A DNA stretch of 55,483 nucleotides from Desulfurivibrionaceae bacterium (GCA_030145325.1 JAQYVW010000015.1:1-55483), one strand, 5' to 3'. Positions 46,244-55,483 are shown, counted from the stretch's first letter. The notes: generated by a model not told the origin, from the sequence alone. Numbers and translations: made by a program.

Positions 46244-46513
46244 TTATTTTCTAATGCCGAGTTCACTGATCAACGACAGGTATTTCGCAGCGTTTTTACG
46301 CTTTAAATACTTGAGCAAAGAACGCCGTTGACCAACAAGTTTCAACAACCCACGACGAGAGTGATGGTCTTTTTTGTGGGTCTTGAAGTGCTCAGTCAAA
46401 TAGGTGATCCGTTCGCTCAGCAATGCCACTTGAACCTCGGGCGAGCCGGTATCGGTTTCATGGGTGGCAAACTTATTGATGATTTCTTGTTTCTGTCCAG
46501 CGTGAAGTGTCAC
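46244..46513 (-). CDS. rpsO: 30S ribosomal protein S15 (GTG start)
   Basis: This 89-residue protein is of canonical size, with [37 protein letters not shown] and [12 protein letters not shown]. It binds 16S rRNA early in 30S assembly. The start is GTG at 46513, preceded by AGGAGG at ideal distance. It lies between truB and pnp in the conserved order. Confidence 0.98.
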   Translation of the reverse strand: MTLHAGQKQEIINKFATHETDTGSPEVQVALLSERITYLTEHFKTHKKDHHSRRGLLKLVGQRRSLLKYLKRKNAAKYLSLISELGIRK

Positions 46514-46560
46514 AGTTTTCCTCCTGCAAATTTTTCCGTAGCCAAGTCAATAGCGACCTG

Positions 46561-46589
46561 ATTATACATATTTCTTTAAAATACTCACT
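46561..46589 (-). promoter_or_regulatory. Candidate rpsO promoter
   Basis: On the minus strand a consensus TATAAT (complement of 46561-46566) lies about 48 bases before the rpsO start. The matching -35 region is weak (AGTGAG at 17-base spacing). rpsO could thus be transcribed on its own as well as from upstream genes. Confidence 0.4.
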
Positions 46590-46601
46590 AATTTTTTATT
46601 T

Positions 46602-47396
46602 CTAAAGCTGCCCAAGCACCTCGTCAACGGACATCCAGTACTTTTTCAGCTGTATTTTAGCCTCCTCCCGACCCTCAAGACAATCACCGGGGAGCGCATC
46701 TTTAACGGAAAACGACCCACTTTGCAAGCGTCGTAATGCTGTTAAATGTGCGCCGCAACCCAAAACATTGCCAATATCTGCGGCCAAGGTTCGCACATAG
46801 GTTCCTTTGCCGCAAAGAACCCTGATCGTCAACCAGTCTGAACCTAGATCAAGAAGAGCCAGCTCCCTGATCATAATCGGCCGGGCCTCCTTGACCACCT
46901 CCACCCCCTTCCGGGCATAGTAATAAAGCGGCTTGCCCTTGTGCTTCAAGGCTGAATAGCGGGGCGGAATCTGCATCCCCTCACCAAGAAAACCATGCAG
47001 GCACTCTTCCACCACTGTCCGGGAAAGATCGCCCACCGGTCGTTGATTCACCACCTCGCCTTCAAGATCCTGGGTGTCGGTTTCAACGCCCAGTTGCAAG
47101 GTGGCCTCATACAACTTATCACCGCCCATCAACTGGTCAATAATTCTGGTGGCTGGTCGCCCAGCGCAGAGGATCAATAACCCGGAAGCAAAGGGATCAA
47201 GGGTGCCAGCATGACCGACCTTCTTGATTCCCAAAGCTCGACGCACCTGCTGCACCATCCGAAAGGAGGTCGGGCCCACCGGTTTGTCGATTAAAAAAAC
47301 TCCGGCCACAATGCCTTGCCCACCGTCAGGATCGGGCTTGGTGTTAACTTCGGTGGCAGTTGACGGCTCAAGGGAATGAATCTGCACCCCGCTCAT
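46602..47396 (-). CDS. truB: tRNA pseudouridine(55) synthase TruB
   Basis: This 264-residue protein has FLIDKPVGPTSF, the catalytic Asp67 in GHAGTLDPFASG, RGKGTYVR-like LCGKGTYVRTLA and the DIG motif. It makes pseudouridine 55 in the T-loop of tRNAs. About 30 residues before the core are unusual for TruB (Pro/Asp/Gly-rich), but the only upstream ATG is at 47396, overlapping the nrnA stop as ATGA, so this start is likely. Confidence 0.95.
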   Translation of the reverse strand: MSGVQIHSLEPSTATEVNTKPDPDGGQGIVAGVFLIDKPVGPTSFRMVQQVRRALGIKKVGHAGTLDPFASGLLILCAGRPATRIIDQLMGGDKLYEATLQLGVETDTQDLEGEVVNQRPVGDLSRTVVEECLHGFLGEGMQIPPRYSALKHKGKPLYYYARKGVEVVKEARPIMIRELALLDLGSDWLTIRVLCGKGTYVRTLAADIGNVLGCGAHLTALRRLQSGSFSVKDALPGDCLEGREEAKIQLKKYWMSVDEVLGQL

Positions 47397-48373
47397 CCCT
47401 TGCCAGCTTCAACCACGGCCATAAGTTCCGGTAACAACTCAACCCAAACCGCCGCAATGGTTGAATCCGGCCACTTACATCCAGCAGCATTACGATGCCC
47501 GCCACCACCAAACTTGGCCGCAACCTGCGCCACGTCATAATGGCCCTTGGATCGCATGCTCACCGAGATCATGCCCTCCGGTGCTTCCTTGATAAAGGCC
47601 GCAACTTTTACCGTTTTCAAGGACCGAGGGTAATTAATAAAGGTTTCGGTGTCAGCAGAATCGGTGATGGTTTCGGCAAACATCGCCTGGGTGACAGAGA
47701 TCATTGCGATCTTATCGTCATCATACAGGTTCATGGTCTCAAGAACATTGGCCATCAAGCGCAGCCTATTGACCGAAAAATTATCGAACAGCTTGCCCGC
47801 CACATCAGATGGTTTAACCCCCTTACCGATCAGCTGCCCGGCAACCCGGAAAGTCTCAGCGGTGGTAGAGGAATACCTGAAAGAACCGGTGTCGGAAACA
47901 ATGGCGGTATAGAGGCAGTATGCCGCCTCATATGACAGATCAACCCCCAGCCCTTCAGCCAGATCATAGACCATCTCACCAGTGGAGGCCCGATGCGGAT
48001 CCACCCAGCGCAAGGTGCCAAAATCCTTGTGTCCAGCATGATGATCAATCACCACCACCGAACCTGAAGCCAACAGCTCCTCCCTCTTCAAACCGAGTCG
48101 GAAACAGTCACCACAGTCGAGAGCCAAAACACAGTCAAAGCTAGCGAGATCGGGCAACTCGGTCTGAAGCTTTTCACCTCCGGGCAAAAACGCATAGAGG
48201 TGGGAAATCTCACATTCACTGTACAGCGTAACCTGCTTACCCAAGGCGGAAAGTATTTCACCCATGGCCAGTTGCGACCCCAAAGCATCGCCGTCAGGGT
48301 GGATATGGGTCGTCACCAGAATCCGCTTAGCAGCACGAATAACGGCAACTATCTGCTCAAGGGGTTGACTCAT
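47393..48373 (-). CDS. nrnA: DHH/DHHA1 phosphoesterase NrnA (oligoribonuclease/pAp phosphatase)
   Basis: This 326-residue protein has the DHH-family motifs THIHPDGDALGS (about 22-33), LDCGDCFR, VVIDHHAGH and the C-terminal GGGGHRNAAGC. It degrades short oligonucleotides and, in many bacteria, removes the 3' phosphate from pAp. The open frame continues upstream to 48526, overlapping rbfA heavily; I chose the ATG at 48373, preceded by GAAGAG and giving the usual MSQPLEQIV start. This overlaps rbfA by 17 bases. The rbfA-nrnA-truB order is common. Confidence 0.95.
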   Translation of the reverse strand: MSQPLEQIVAVIRAAKRILVTTHIHPDGDALGSQLAMGEILSALGKQVTLYSECEISHLYAFLPGGEKLQTELPDLASFDCVLALDCGDCFRLGLKREELLASGSVVVIDHHAGHKDFGTLRWVDPHRASTGEMVYDLAEGLGVDLSYEAAYCLYTAIVSDTGSFRYSSTTAETFRVAGQLIGKGVKPSDVAGKLFDNFSVNRLRLMANVLETMNLYDDDKIAMISVTQAMFAETITDSADTETFINYPRSLKTVKVAAFIKEAPEGMISVSMRSKGHYDVAQVAAKFGGGGHRNAAGCKWPDSTIAAVWVELLPELMAVVEAGKG

Positions 48374-48764
48374 TCTCTTCATCCTTGATTTCCGCCAGTA
48401 ATTGCTCAATCCGTTCCTGCTTGGCCACGGTCTTATCAAGCTTGAATACCGGCTGCGGAGCATGTCGGAGCTGTAATTGCTTGGCCAAATAGCTGCGAAT
48501 AAAGCCCTTGGCTCGCTCCCAACCAAGAGCCGCCTCTTTTTCCTGCCAAGGCGTACCTGCTACCGTATAATAAATAACCGCCTGACGGAGGTCGTCGGTC
48601 ATTGACACCCTGGTCACGGTCACGTTCAACAACCGCGGCTCCTTGATGCCCTGCAGAAACAACATGGCCAGTTCTTCCCTGACCATATCCGCCACCCGGG
48701 CTGGACGACGCTTCGGCTGACGGCCAAGGCCAAGGGGCAAAGCGATGTCTTTTGTTTTCTTCAC
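48357..48764 (-). CDS. rbfA: Ribosome-binding factor A (GTG start)
   Basis: This 135-residue KH-like protein has RVADMVREELAMLFLQGIKEPRL, VTVTRVSMTDDLRQAVIYY and the LRHAPQPVFKLDKT C-terminal segment of RbfA, a 30S maturation and cold-shock factor. The start is GTG at 48764; no ATG lies upstream at a plausible distance. It begins 92 bases after infB and overlaps nrnA. Confidence 0.95.
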   Translation of the reverse strand: MKKTKDIALPLGLGRQPKRRPARVADMVREELAMLFLQGIKEPRLLNVTVTRVSMTDDLRQAVIYYTVAGTPWQEKEAALGWERAKGFIRSYLAKQLQLRHAPQPVFKLDKTVAKQERIEQLLAEIKDEENESTP

Positions 48765-48856
48765 AAGCCGTATTCCAATATTTTCTATTATGCGCCAAGG
48801 TAGCGATCAGAAGCAAGTCAACAACAAATAATCACCCCCGCCTGCCACCATAAAGA

Positions 48857-51616
48857 TTACAGGACACCAGCAATCTCTTTAAGGATGAAAATCTCGAGAA
48901 TGTCATCGACTTTGATATCATTATAATTCTCAACCCCGATACCACACTCGTAACCAGACTGGACTTCCTTGGCATCGTCTTTGAACCGCCGTAAGGAAGA
49001 AAGCTTGCCGGTATGAAGAACCACGCCCTCCCGAAGCACCCGAACCTGCGCGTTACGCTCCACCTTACCGGTGGTCACATAACAGCCGCCGATGGTCCCG
49101 ATCTTGGGAACACTGAAGGTCTCACGCACCTCGGCAGCACCGATAACCTCTTCTTCATAGGTGGGATCAAGCATCCCGACCATGGCGCTTTTAACATCCT
49201 CAAGGGCATGATAGATAACATCGTAGGTGCGAATATCCACCTTCTCGCTCTTGGCTAACTCCTGCACCTTGGTGCTGGGCCGAACATTGAAGCCAATGAT
49301 CAAAGCTTCCGAAGCAGCGGCCAGCAAGACATCCGATTCGATGATGGTACCGGTGCCCTGATGGAGAATCTTCACCTTAATCGCGTCGGTACTGAGTTTT
49401 TTCAACGACTCACCAAAGGCCTCCAAAGTACCCTGCACATCGGCCCGCAGCAATACTTTCAGCTCCTTGACCTCCGCTTCCTCCATCCGCTCAAAGAGGT
49501 TATCCAGCGATATTTTGGAACCACTGGCCAGTTCATTTTCACGGCTCTTCATCTGCCGCTCGGCACTAACGGTTTTGGCCGTCTTCTCATCGGCGACAAC
49601 GATAAACTCGTCACCAGCCCGCGGCACTCCGCTCAAGCCCTGAACCTCAACCGGGGTTGAAGGCCCAGCCTCCTGCACAGTCTCCCCCTTGTCATTCAAC
49701 AAAGATCGTACCCGACCATGGTGCAAGCCAGCAACGCAGTTATCACCCACTCGTAAGGTGCCATGCTGGACAAGAACCGTGGCCACGGCACCGCGCCCTT
49801 TATGTAACTGCGCCTCAACAACCCAGCCGCGCGCTTTCCGGTCTGCATCGGCTTTCAACTCGAGGATTTCAGCTTGGAGCAAAATCTGCTCCAACAATTC
49901 CTCAATGCCAATATTCTGCTTGGCAGAGGTTTGGCAAAAAATAGTATCGCCACCCCACTCTTCGGGAACCAAATTAAATTCAGCCAGTTCACGCAGAACT
50001 CGATCCGGGTTGGCGTTTTCCTTATCAATCTTATTAACCGCGACAACGATGGGCACCTCAGCGGCGCGAGCATGGTTGATCGCTTCCTTGGTCTGATTCA
50101 TCACCCCGTCATCAGCGGCAACCACCAGCACCACCACATCGGTGACCTTGGCTCCACGAGAACGCATCTCGGTAAAAGCGGCATGACCAGGCGTATCAAG
50201 GAAGACGACATCGCCCTGAGCCGAACGAACATAATGGGCGCCTATATGCTGGGTAATACCACCAGCTTCGCCCGCAGCCACATCGGTCTTACGAATGGCA
50301 TCAAGGATCGAGGTCTTACCATGATCAACATGGCCCATAACCGTTACAACCGGTGGCCGAGGTTTCTCTTCGCCGCCCTTCTCCTTATCTTCAATACCGA
50401 GAACAATCAGTTCTTCAGTGACCCCCTGCTCAACCTCATAACCGAAATCGCTGGCCACCAAGGTAGCAGTATCCACATCCAATGACTGATTCAAGGTCGC
50501 CATCACCCCAAGACCCATGAGTTTAGCAATAATTTCGTTAGACTTGACCCCCATCCGATGGGCAAAATCTCCCACCGAAATGGTTTCAAAAACCTTGATC
50601 CGTTTCTTGATTGCCTTGGTTTCAGCCACATCCATCTGACCGCCACCAGACATTTTTTTCTTCTTAGGGCCACCTCCGCGACGACCACGACCAAGACGCA
50701 TGCCTGCGGCGGGCATCCGCCCGCCCAACTCTTGAACCTCGTCAGCGTCGATAACCACTCCGCCCTTTCGCTTGCCACCACCCTTCTTGGCCCGCTCCCG
50801 CTCATCGGTCTCCCGGAAAGCCACAAAGCGCTTGCCCTTCTTGCCTTTCTTGGCTGCATCCCCAGCTGGAGCCGGTCCTCCTCCCGGTCTTACTGTAGCA
50901 GCACCAGCAGCAGCAACCGGCTTCCGCTTGGGTCGTTCTGGACGAGGTGCTCTGGGCCTTGGGGTAGGGGTTTCCGGAATAATAATCGCGGCTCTTTTAA
51001 TCACTTTGGCCAGACCTCTTCGGGCTGGATCAGGCGGAGCCGGTTTTTCTTCCTTTACCTCCGGCTGGCTTTCAGCTACCGGGGTCACGGCTTCAGCTTG
51101 CTCAGGCACACCGGCAACTTCCGGTGCGGCAACTCCTACCTCAGCAGGTTCAGCAACAACCTCTCCCCCGGGCTCTACTTCTCCAACCGGCGCTGCGGTT
51201 TCAACCTTTGCCGCCTCGGACTCGACAACAACCCCAGACTCGGCCTCGGCCTTAACAGGTTCAAGTTCTGCATCTGGTTCTGAATCTGGCTCCGGCTCTG
51301 GCTCCACAACCTTAGCCCGCCGACGAATAATCGTGGTCTGCCCCTGGCGCTGAATACGTTTTTCACCGTTATCCAAAGAGCTGACATCACCAGAATCGTC
51401 CTCGCTCTCAGCTTTGTCTACAACCGATGACGACTCAACCACGGCGGCAGCTACGGTTTTGCCAAGCACCCGCTTGCGAATATCATTAGCCGCATCCGCT
51501 TCCAGAGTAGAATTGTAAGCTTTTACGTCATAGCCCAGTTCTATGAGTTTGGCCGTCAAAACCTTGCTTTCTATCCCAGCCTCTTTAGCCAACTCGTAAA
51601 CCCTGATCTTACTCAT
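48857..51616 (-). CDS. infB: Translation initiation factor IF-2
   Basis: This 919-residue protein has the N-terminal IF2-N motif ([22 protein letters not shown]), a long low-complexity stretch rich in Glu, Val, Pro and Ala (about 75-200), a basic Arg/Gly/Lys-rich segment, a second IF2-N-like helix, then the GTPase domain with GHVDHGKTS at about 428 and DTPGHAAF, and C-terminal domains that bind initiator tRNA. Two ATGs lie in tandem; AGAGG is better spaced for the second (51616). It overlaps the end of ylxR. Confidence 0.98.
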   Translation of the reverse strand: MSKIRVYELAKEAGIESKVLTAKLIELGYDVKAYNSTLEADAANDIRKRVLGKTVAAAVVESSSVVDKAESEDDSGDVSSLDNGEKRIQRQGQTTIIRRRAKVVEPEPEPDSEPDAELEPVKAEAESGVVVESEAAKVETAAPVGEVEPGGEVVAEPAEVGVAAPEVAGVPEQAEAVTPVAESQPEVKEEKPAPPDPARRGLAKVIKRAAIIIPETPTPRPRAPRPERPKRKPVAAAGAATVRPGGGPAPAGDAAKKGKKGKRFVAFRETDERERAKKGGGKRKGGVVIDADEVQELGGRMPAAGMRLGRGRRGGGPKKKKMSGGGQMDVAETKAIKKRIKVFETISVGDFAHRMGVKSNEIIAKLMGLGVMATLNQSLDVDTATLVASDFGYEVEQGVTEELIVLGIEDKEKGGEEKPRPPVVTVMGHVDHGKTSILDAIRKTDVAAGEAGGITQHIGAHYVRSAQGDVVFLDTPGHAAFTEMRSRGAKVTDVVVLVVAADDGVMNQTKEAINHARAAEVPIVVAVNKIDKENANPDRVLRELAEFNLVPEEWGGDTIFCQTSAKQNIGIEELLEQILLQAEILELKADADRKARGWVVEAQLHKGRGAVATVLVQHGTLRVGDNCVAGLHHGRVRSLLNDKGETVQEAGPSTPVEVQGLSGVPRAGDEFIVVADEKTAKTVSAERQMKSRENELASGSKISLDNLFERMEEAEVKELKVLLRADVQGTLEAFGESLKKLSTDAIKVKILHQGTGTIIESDVLLAAASEALIIGFNVRPSTKVQELAKSEKVDIRTYDVIYHALEDVKSAMVGMLDPTYEEEVIGAAEVRETFSVPKIGTIGGCYVTTGKVERNAQVRVLREGVVLHTGKLSSLRRFKDDAKEVQSGYECGIGVENYNDIKVDDILEIFILKEIAGVL

Positions 51617-51875
51617 CATTCACCTCTGAAAAAGCCTTCAGCTCTTCGCTCCATGCAAGATCTCCCCTGCGAAACGCCCGAGAGACCTTCTTTTTATACC
51701 GATGGAGCTTTCGCAAACAGAACGTATTATTACAGCAGTAGGCACCTCGGCCACCCACTTGCCGATCATGATCAATCACCAAAACATCCGCATCATCAAC
51801 CCCCAGTCGTAACAAGCTTTTTTTAGCAAGTTTACAACCACAGGCCAGACAGGTCCGAAGCGTATCTCCTACCAT
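51609..51875 (-). CDS. ylxR: YlxR/DUF448 family RNA-binding protein
   Basis: This 88-residue basic protein has RTCLACG near the start, then GRGAYCCN with further cysteines (CCNNTFC), the pattern of YlxR. In Bacillus this protein (RnpM) binds RNase P RNA. Between nusA and infB is its standard position. Its ATG shares one base with the nusA stop (TAATG), and its 3' end overlaps infB. Confidence 0.92.
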   Translation of the reverse strand: MVGDTLRTCLACGCKLAKKSLLRLGVDDADVLVIDHDRQVGGRGAYCCNNTFCLRKLHRYKKKVSRAFRRGDLAWSEELKAFSEVNDE

Positions 51876-53245
51876 TATTTCTCGACTGACGACTCCCCTT
51901 CCACCCCGGAAGCCTCATCCTCTGCCACCGGGGCATCTTCTGCCTCCAGAGCCTCTTCAACAACCTCTGTCACCTCTGGGGTCTCTTCCCCGTCGGCCAC
52001 AACATCCATCACGGTGGCACAATGCTCCTTGGCAGCATTGATGAGGGTGAGAGCAGCATCGCTATCATCACCGACCATCTCAACGATGTCTTCAACCACG
52101 GCATCAGCCAATTCCTGCGCAGAAGAAATACCACTCTCGTAGAGAGCGTCAGCAAGATTTTCACGAACCCCAGCCACCTGAAGCAAGGACTTGTAGCCGT
52201 CTTCAATGGACTTATTGTATTTTAACTCACTACAGACATCAATCCGCCAGCCAAGCAATTGCGAGGCAAGGCGCACATTCTGCCCACCTCGACCAATGGC
52301 CAATGACAACTGATCATCTGGAACCACGACCTGCAAGGTTTTATTATCTTCATCAACTATAACCATGGAAACCATGGCCGGAGCTAAAGCATTGGAAACA
52401 TATTTGGCAGGATCAGGACTCCATGGAACAATATCGATCCTTTCCCCCTGCAACTCCTGGACAACATTCTGCACCCGCGAACCTTTCATGCCCACACATG
52501 CTCCCACTGGATCAACATCCGATTCGGAAGAGGAGACTGCAATTTTACCGCGTACCCCAGGCTCCCGCACCGCATTCATGATAGTGACGATCCCGTCGGA
52601 AACCTCCGGCACCTCCATATCAAACAGCTTAACCAAAAATTCATTACTGGTACGACTTAAAACCAACTGCGGATCACGAGACGATTCACGAACATCAAGA
52701 AGTAAAGCGCGAATCCTATCGCCTTGCCGGTACGAACGGCGCGGCATCTGCTCGCTGGAAGGCAAGATAGCATCAGTGCGACCAAGGTTGACAATAATAT
52801 TGCCACGCTCGAAACGCTGCACGATACCGTGAATCACTTCACCCTTACGATCCTTATACATATCGAAAATGACGCCAGACTCAGCATCCTTCATCCGTTG
52901 AATAATAACCTGTTTGGCTGACTGGGCGGCAATACGGCCCAAATCGACTATCTCCATCTTAGAACCCAACTCATCACCAAGCTGGACATCTGGATCAAGT
53001 TTGGCAGCATCGATAAGGGATACTTCGGTCTGCTCGTCCTCAACTTCTTCCACCACATTCCGGAACTGAAAAACCTCGACCTCGCCAAGATCTTCATTGA
53101 ACCGCACCTCAATCTCACGCCGTTGGCCGTATTTCTTCTTGGCCGCCGAGGCCACCGCCTCTTCCAACGCTTCAATGAGCAAAGCCCGGTCTATTCCCTT
53201 ATCCCTACTGATCTGATCAATAATTCTGCGCAAATCTGATAACAT
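51875..53245 (-). CDS. nusA: Transcription termination/antitermination factor NusA
   Basis: This 456-residue protein has the N-terminal RNA polymerase-binding domain (ISRDKGIDRALLIEALEEAV), S1 (GVIFDMYKDRKGEVIHGIVQRF), two KH domains (DPVGACVGMKGSRVQNVVQEL and LSLAIGRGGQNVRLASQL) and a short helix-hairpin-helix tail followed by an acidic, Glu/Val-rich C-terminus. The frame opens at 53290, but GGAGAG is spaced for the ATG at 53245, giving the normal MLSDLRRIID start. It follows rimP by 130 bases. In E. coli NusA regulates this same operon through its leader. Confidence 0.97.
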   Translation of the reverse strand: MLSDLRRIIDQISRDKGIDRALLIEALEEAVASAAKKKYGQRREIEVRFNEDLGEVEVFQFRNVVEEVEDEQTEVSLIDAAKLDPDVQLGDELGSKMEIVDLGRIAAQSAKQVIIQRMKDAESGVIFDMYKDRKGEVIHGIVQRFERGNIIVNLGRTDAILPSSEQMPRRSYRQGDRIRALLLDVRESSRDPQLVLSRTSNEFLVKLFDMEVPEVSDGIVTIMNAVREPGVRGKIAVSSSESDVDPVGACVGMKGSRVQNVVQELQGERIDIVPWSPDPAKYVSNALAPAMVSMVIVDEDNKTLQVVVPDDQLSLAIGRGGQNVRLASQLLGWRIDVCSELKYNKSIEDGYKSLLQVAGVRENLADALYESGISSAQELADAVVEDIVEMVGDDSDAALTLINAAKEHCATVMDVVADGEETPEVTEVVEEALEAEDAPVAEDEASGVEGESSVEK

Positions 53246-53375
53246 ATTTCTCTCCATCGCATAACACTTAAGCCGAAAGGGCCGCGCCATACCATGTTTC
53301 CATTATCAGCTCCTCTCGGGGAGCCACTCAACAATCCATGCAGTGAAATCACTGCCGGATCACGATTATATCATC

Positions 53376-53861
53376 TCAAAATTCAACAACCAACTTGGCC
53401 TTGGCGACAATCGTCAGGGGAATAACAACGTTCTCACCCTCAACAGTAAAGGTAACAGAGTCGTCTGCCACAGCCTTAATAACGCCAATAACCATTGACC
53501 CATACCCCTCAAGAGGTTCAGAGGTGGTCACCTTGGCCTTTTTACCCAGACAACGCTGGAAATCTTTCAGATTCCGCAACGGTCGATCCATACCCGGCGA
53601 TGAAACCTCCAGCCGGTAGGCATGACCAACCATATCCTCAACATCAAGGAGATCACTTACCGCCCGGCTCACCGCAGTGCAATGATCCAGGGTAATACCT
53701 GACTCACCGTCGATGATCAACCGCAGCACCCACCCTCCTGACTCAGGCCGGAATTGCACCTCCACCAGTTCAAGGTCAAGTTCATCAATCACCGGCGCCA
53801 CTGCATCGCTTACCGCCGCAATCACTCCGAGCTGCGCTTCTGTCTGAATCACTTTTTTCAT
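53376..53861 (-). CDS. rimP: Ribosome maturation factor RimP
   Basis: This 161-residue protein has VSDAVAPVIDELDLELVEVQF, GWVLRLIIDGESGITLDHC, the conserved LEVSSPGMDRPLR and the C-terminal Sm-like barrel. It is needed for 30S maturation. The frame extends upstream to 54056 through the tRNA leader; I chose the ATG at 53861 where family similarity begins. A terminator lies 20 bases upstream of it, so expression needs read-through or antitermination. Confidence 0.96.
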   Translation of the reverse strand: MKKVIQTEAQLGVIAAVSDAVAPVIDELDLELVEVQFRPESGGWVLRLIIDGESGITLDHCTAVSRAVSDLLDVEDMVGHAYRLEVSSPGMDRPLRNLKDFQRCLGKKAKVTTSEPLEGYGSMVIGVIKAVADDSVTFTVEGENVVIPLTIVAKAKLVVEF

Positions 53862-53880
53862 ATAATAAAGCCGTGCCCAA

Positions 53881-53912
53881 AAAACAAAAAAAGCGGGCTT
53901 ACGGCCCACTTT
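53881..53912 (-). terminator. Terminator between tRNA-Gly and rimP
   Basis: On the minus strand AAAGTGGGC and GCCCGCTTT pair (one G-U) around a 5-base loop and are followed by a seven-T run. It would end the tRNA transcript or act as an attenuator ahead of rimP-nusA-infB. Confidence 0.85.
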
Positions 53913-53934
53913 CTCTAAAAACATGGACACTGGC

Positions 53935-54008
53935 GACGCCACTGTCCGCAGAGATGGTGTGTTATTCAAGTCCAGCCAAAGCATGAGCCATGAACAACAG
54001 GTGGCGTC
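53935..54008 (-). promoter_or_regulatory. Structured leader between tRNA-Gly and rimP
   Basis: GACGCCAC (53935-53942) and GTGGCGTC (54001-54008) are perfect complements 58 bases apart, and GGTGG/CCACC near 54000-54017 offers a competing stem. These lie just upstream of the terminator. Alternative pairing controlling that terminator is possible but unproven. Confidence 0.4.
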
Positions 54009-54060
54009 AGCTCCACCTAGAGAATATCGCCATAAACGTGGCGACAGAACCCGCAATTAT

Positions 54061-54136
54061 TGGAGCGGACAACGAGATTCGAACTCGCGACACCAAGCTT
54101 GGGAAGCTTGTACTCTACCAACTGAGCTATGTCCGC
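54061..54136 (-). tRNA. tRNA-Gly (anticodon CCC)
   Basis: This is a 76-base cloverleaf with encoded CCA. The acceptor arms GCGGACA and TGTCCGC pair in all seven positions. The D-arm contains AGCTCAGTTGGTAGAGT, the anticodon stem CAAGC/GCTTG encloses TTCCCAA, and the T-arm contains GTTCGAATC. Anticodon CCC reads GGG glycine codons. It lies at the head of the rimP-nusA-infB run with its own promoter directly upstream. Confidence 0.97.
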
Positions 54137-54154
54137 TCATTAATCGCGTTCGCC

Positions 54155-54182
54155 AATATACCAGAATATCCCCCCCTGTCAA
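54155..54182 (-). promoter_or_regulatory. Strong sigma-70 promoter of tRNA-Gly
   Basis: On the minus strand a perfect TTGACA (complement of 54177-54182), a 16-base spacer and TATATT (complement of 54155-54160) with an upstream TGG extended -10. Transcription would begin about 12 bases before the tRNA. The -35 box lies inside the hairpin that ends nuoN. Confidence 0.8.
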
Positions 54183-54196
54183 GGGGGCGACAGGGG
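54173..54196 (-). terminator. Hairpin after nuoN overlapping the tRNA promoter
   Basis: CCCCTGTC (54173-54180) and GACAGGGG (54189-54196) form a perfect 8-bp GC-rich stem 20 bases past the nuoN stop. No T-run follows on the minus strand. It shares bases with the -35 element of the tRNA promoter. Confidence 0.5.
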
Positions 54197-54215
54197 AAGT
54201 GAAGACAGGAACGTC

Positions 54216-55483
54216 TTAAAGGATGGAATGGAGAGCCTTGGCAGCCACTTCAAGAACCCCACTGGGAGCCACGCCCATGGCGACAATAACCACCATCAGA
54301 CAGACACTCACCAGCCGCGTCATACCGCTTACCACCACCTCGGGCCGTTCTTCAGGATCATTACAAAAAACTACCCGAACCACAGAGAGATAATAGTAAA
54401 TGGCGATGGCGGTATTCAGAGCCGCCAAAATGACCAAGAGCAGATGCCCCTGATTCAAAGCACCGGCCAACAGCATAAATTTACCCATAAAACCGACGAA
54501 GGGAGGAATCCCGGCCAAGGCGAACATACCCACCGCCATGGTCAGCGCCAACAAGGGTGCCCGCTTATGGAGGCCACTTAAATCCTCAATCTGCACATTC
54601 TCGCCCTCACGAGAAACGTTACAGATAACCAGAAAACAGGCAAGGTTCATGACTACATAACCAAAGATATAATACATGGAGGTGGCATAGCCACTCTCCT
54701 TTAAGGTAAGCAATCCTAGTAAAACAAAACCAGCATGGGCGATGCCGGAAAACCCGAGCATCCGCTTAATATCTTTCTGCACCAAGGCAGCCAGATTACC
54801 ATAAAACATTGAAGCCACAGCCAGCACCATCAACAGATTAACCACCATCTCACTACCTGGCGCAACCAAAGTGGTGATCCGAATCAACATCGCCACGGCA
54901 CCGAGCTTAGGCACTGAGGCGATAAAGGCGGTGGTCTCGTTGGAACTGCCCTGATATACATCCGGTACCCAGAAGTGGAAGGGGAAGACTCCAAGCTTGT
55001 AGAAGAAACCACCCATAACCATCACAATCCCCACCAATGCCGCAGGCTGACTACCCAAAGCGTGCAATTTCGGAAGGAGTTCGCTGAAATAAGTGGTGCC
55101 GGTGAGGCCGAAGAGATAGCTCATCCCAAAGAGCATGACGCCAGTGGCCACAACGCCAAAGAGGATATACTTGATGGCCGCTTCCATTTGACTGCGCAGA
55201 CCGGTGCGATCATCACGCATGGGCACCAACAGATACAAGGAATAGGAAGAGAGCTCCAAAGCAATGAAGAAAGAAAGCAACTCTACACAGCTAACCAACA
55301 TCACCAGTCCCAAGGTAGAGAGCAAGAGGAAAAGGTAATACTCAGGACGAACATCCTTGTCCACCCCTTTCAGGTCAACGCTGAAGAGCAGCACCACCAC
55401 CAGCCCGGCGATGATAAGAAGTTTGAACAACTGCGAAAAGTGATCCACTTGATAAGCGCCATAAAACAGGGTGCCTTGCTGGC
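54216..55483 (-). CDS. nuoN: NADH-quinone oxidoreductase subunit N, 5' part outside window
   Basis: This is a partial gene: the frame stays open through the right edge, reading QQGTLFYGAYQVDHFSQLFK before the first internal GTG, so the true start is beyond 55483. The visible 422 residues contain the proton-pumping antiporter-like module: MEAAIKYILFGVVATGVMLFG, FFYKLGVFPFHFWVPDVYQGS, VPKLGAVAMLIRI, VQKDIKRMLGFSGIAHAGF and GIPPFVGFMGKF. NuoN is a membrane subunit of complex I and normally the last gene of the nuo operon, consistent with a hairpin following it. Confidence 0.96.
   Translation of the reverse strand, partial: QQGTLFYGAYQVDHFSQLFKLLIIAGLVVVLLFSVDLKGVDKDVRPEYYLFLLLSTLGLVMLVSCVELLSFFIALELSSYSLYLLVPMRDDRTGLRSQMEAAIKYILFGVVATGVMLFGMSYLFGLTGTTYFSELLPKLHALGSQPAALVGIVMVMGGFFYKLGVFPFHFWVPDVYQGSSNETTAFIASVPKLGAVAMLIRITTLVAPGSEMVVNLLMVLAVASMFYGNLAALVQKDIKRMLGFSGIAHAGFVLLGLLTLKESGYATSMYYIFGYVVMNLACFLVICNVSREGENVQIEDLSGLHKRAPLLALTMAVGMFALAGIPPFVGFMGKFMLLAGALNQGHLLLVILAALNTAIAIYYYLSVVRVVFCNDPEERPEVVVSGMTRLVSVCLMVVIVAMGVAPSGVLEVAAKALHSIL

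Noticed and set aside
48374-48526. Upstream extension of nrnA
   Set aside because: It lies almost wholly inside rbfA and lacks DHH-family similarity; the internal ATG has a suitable ribosome site.

Overview
The window looks like a chromosomal segment of an anaerobic, motile, Gram-negative bacterium of the Desulfobacterota (Desulfobulbales-like). This placement is an inference. It rests on the HD-hydrolase/ferredoxin pair, DUF362 and DUF3786 iron-sulfur proteins, type III glutamine synthetase, CbiR-type cobamide salvage, sigma-54 promoters ahead of both motility and nitrogen genes, and large Cache-domain sensor kinases. No phage, CRISPR array, transposase or rRNA was seen. There is one tRNA, tRNA-Gly(CCC).

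Layout, left to right. 1-8 kb: an HD/zinc-ribbon protein with a ferredoxin-like protein, Maf, a DUF362 protein and aconitase B, separated by dispersed non-coding repeats. Two near-identical copies (1-148 and 4175-4339) flank the first four genes, and more diverged relatives lie at 7189-7343, 7797-7938 and, as a fragment, near 2609-2671. 8.1-20.6 kb: a flagellar export, motor and regulation cluster, fliLMNOPQR-flhBA-flhFG-fliA-cheY, behind a near-consensus sigma-54 promoter and closed by an unrecognised membrane protein that resembles FliL in layout. 20.8-27.5 kb: nitrogen assimilation (amtB-glnB-glnD, then type III glutamine synthetase), with a consensus sigma-54 promoter before amtB. 27.5-33.8 kb: two convergent Cache-domain sensor kinases. 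34-38.4 kb: a cysteine-rich YkgJ-like protein, an EamA transporter, a DUF3786 iron-sulfur protein and a TMTC-like membrane glycosyltransferase with TPRs.

38.5-54.2 kb, minus strand: a long housekeeping run of tRNA-Gly, rimP, nusA, ylxR, infB, rbfA, nrnA, truB, rpsO, pnp, M16 peptidase, dut, MBL hydrolase, cbiR, cobT and cobS, mostly with overlapping or closely spaced genes. Translation and RNA-decay functions lead directly into cobamide remodelling: CbiR opens scavenged corrinoids, CobT activates the new lower ligand and CobS rebuilds the nucleotide loop. The tRNA sits at the head of the run, as metY does in the E. coli rimP-nusA-infB operon, with a terminator between tRNA and rimP. The window ends inside nuoN (complex I), which runs off the right edge.

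The signals most worth a second look are the modular repeat family (similar core blocks, different terminal inverted repeats), the FliL-like protein after cheY, the tRNA/terminator arrangement ahead of rimP, and the cbiR-cobT-cobS tail.
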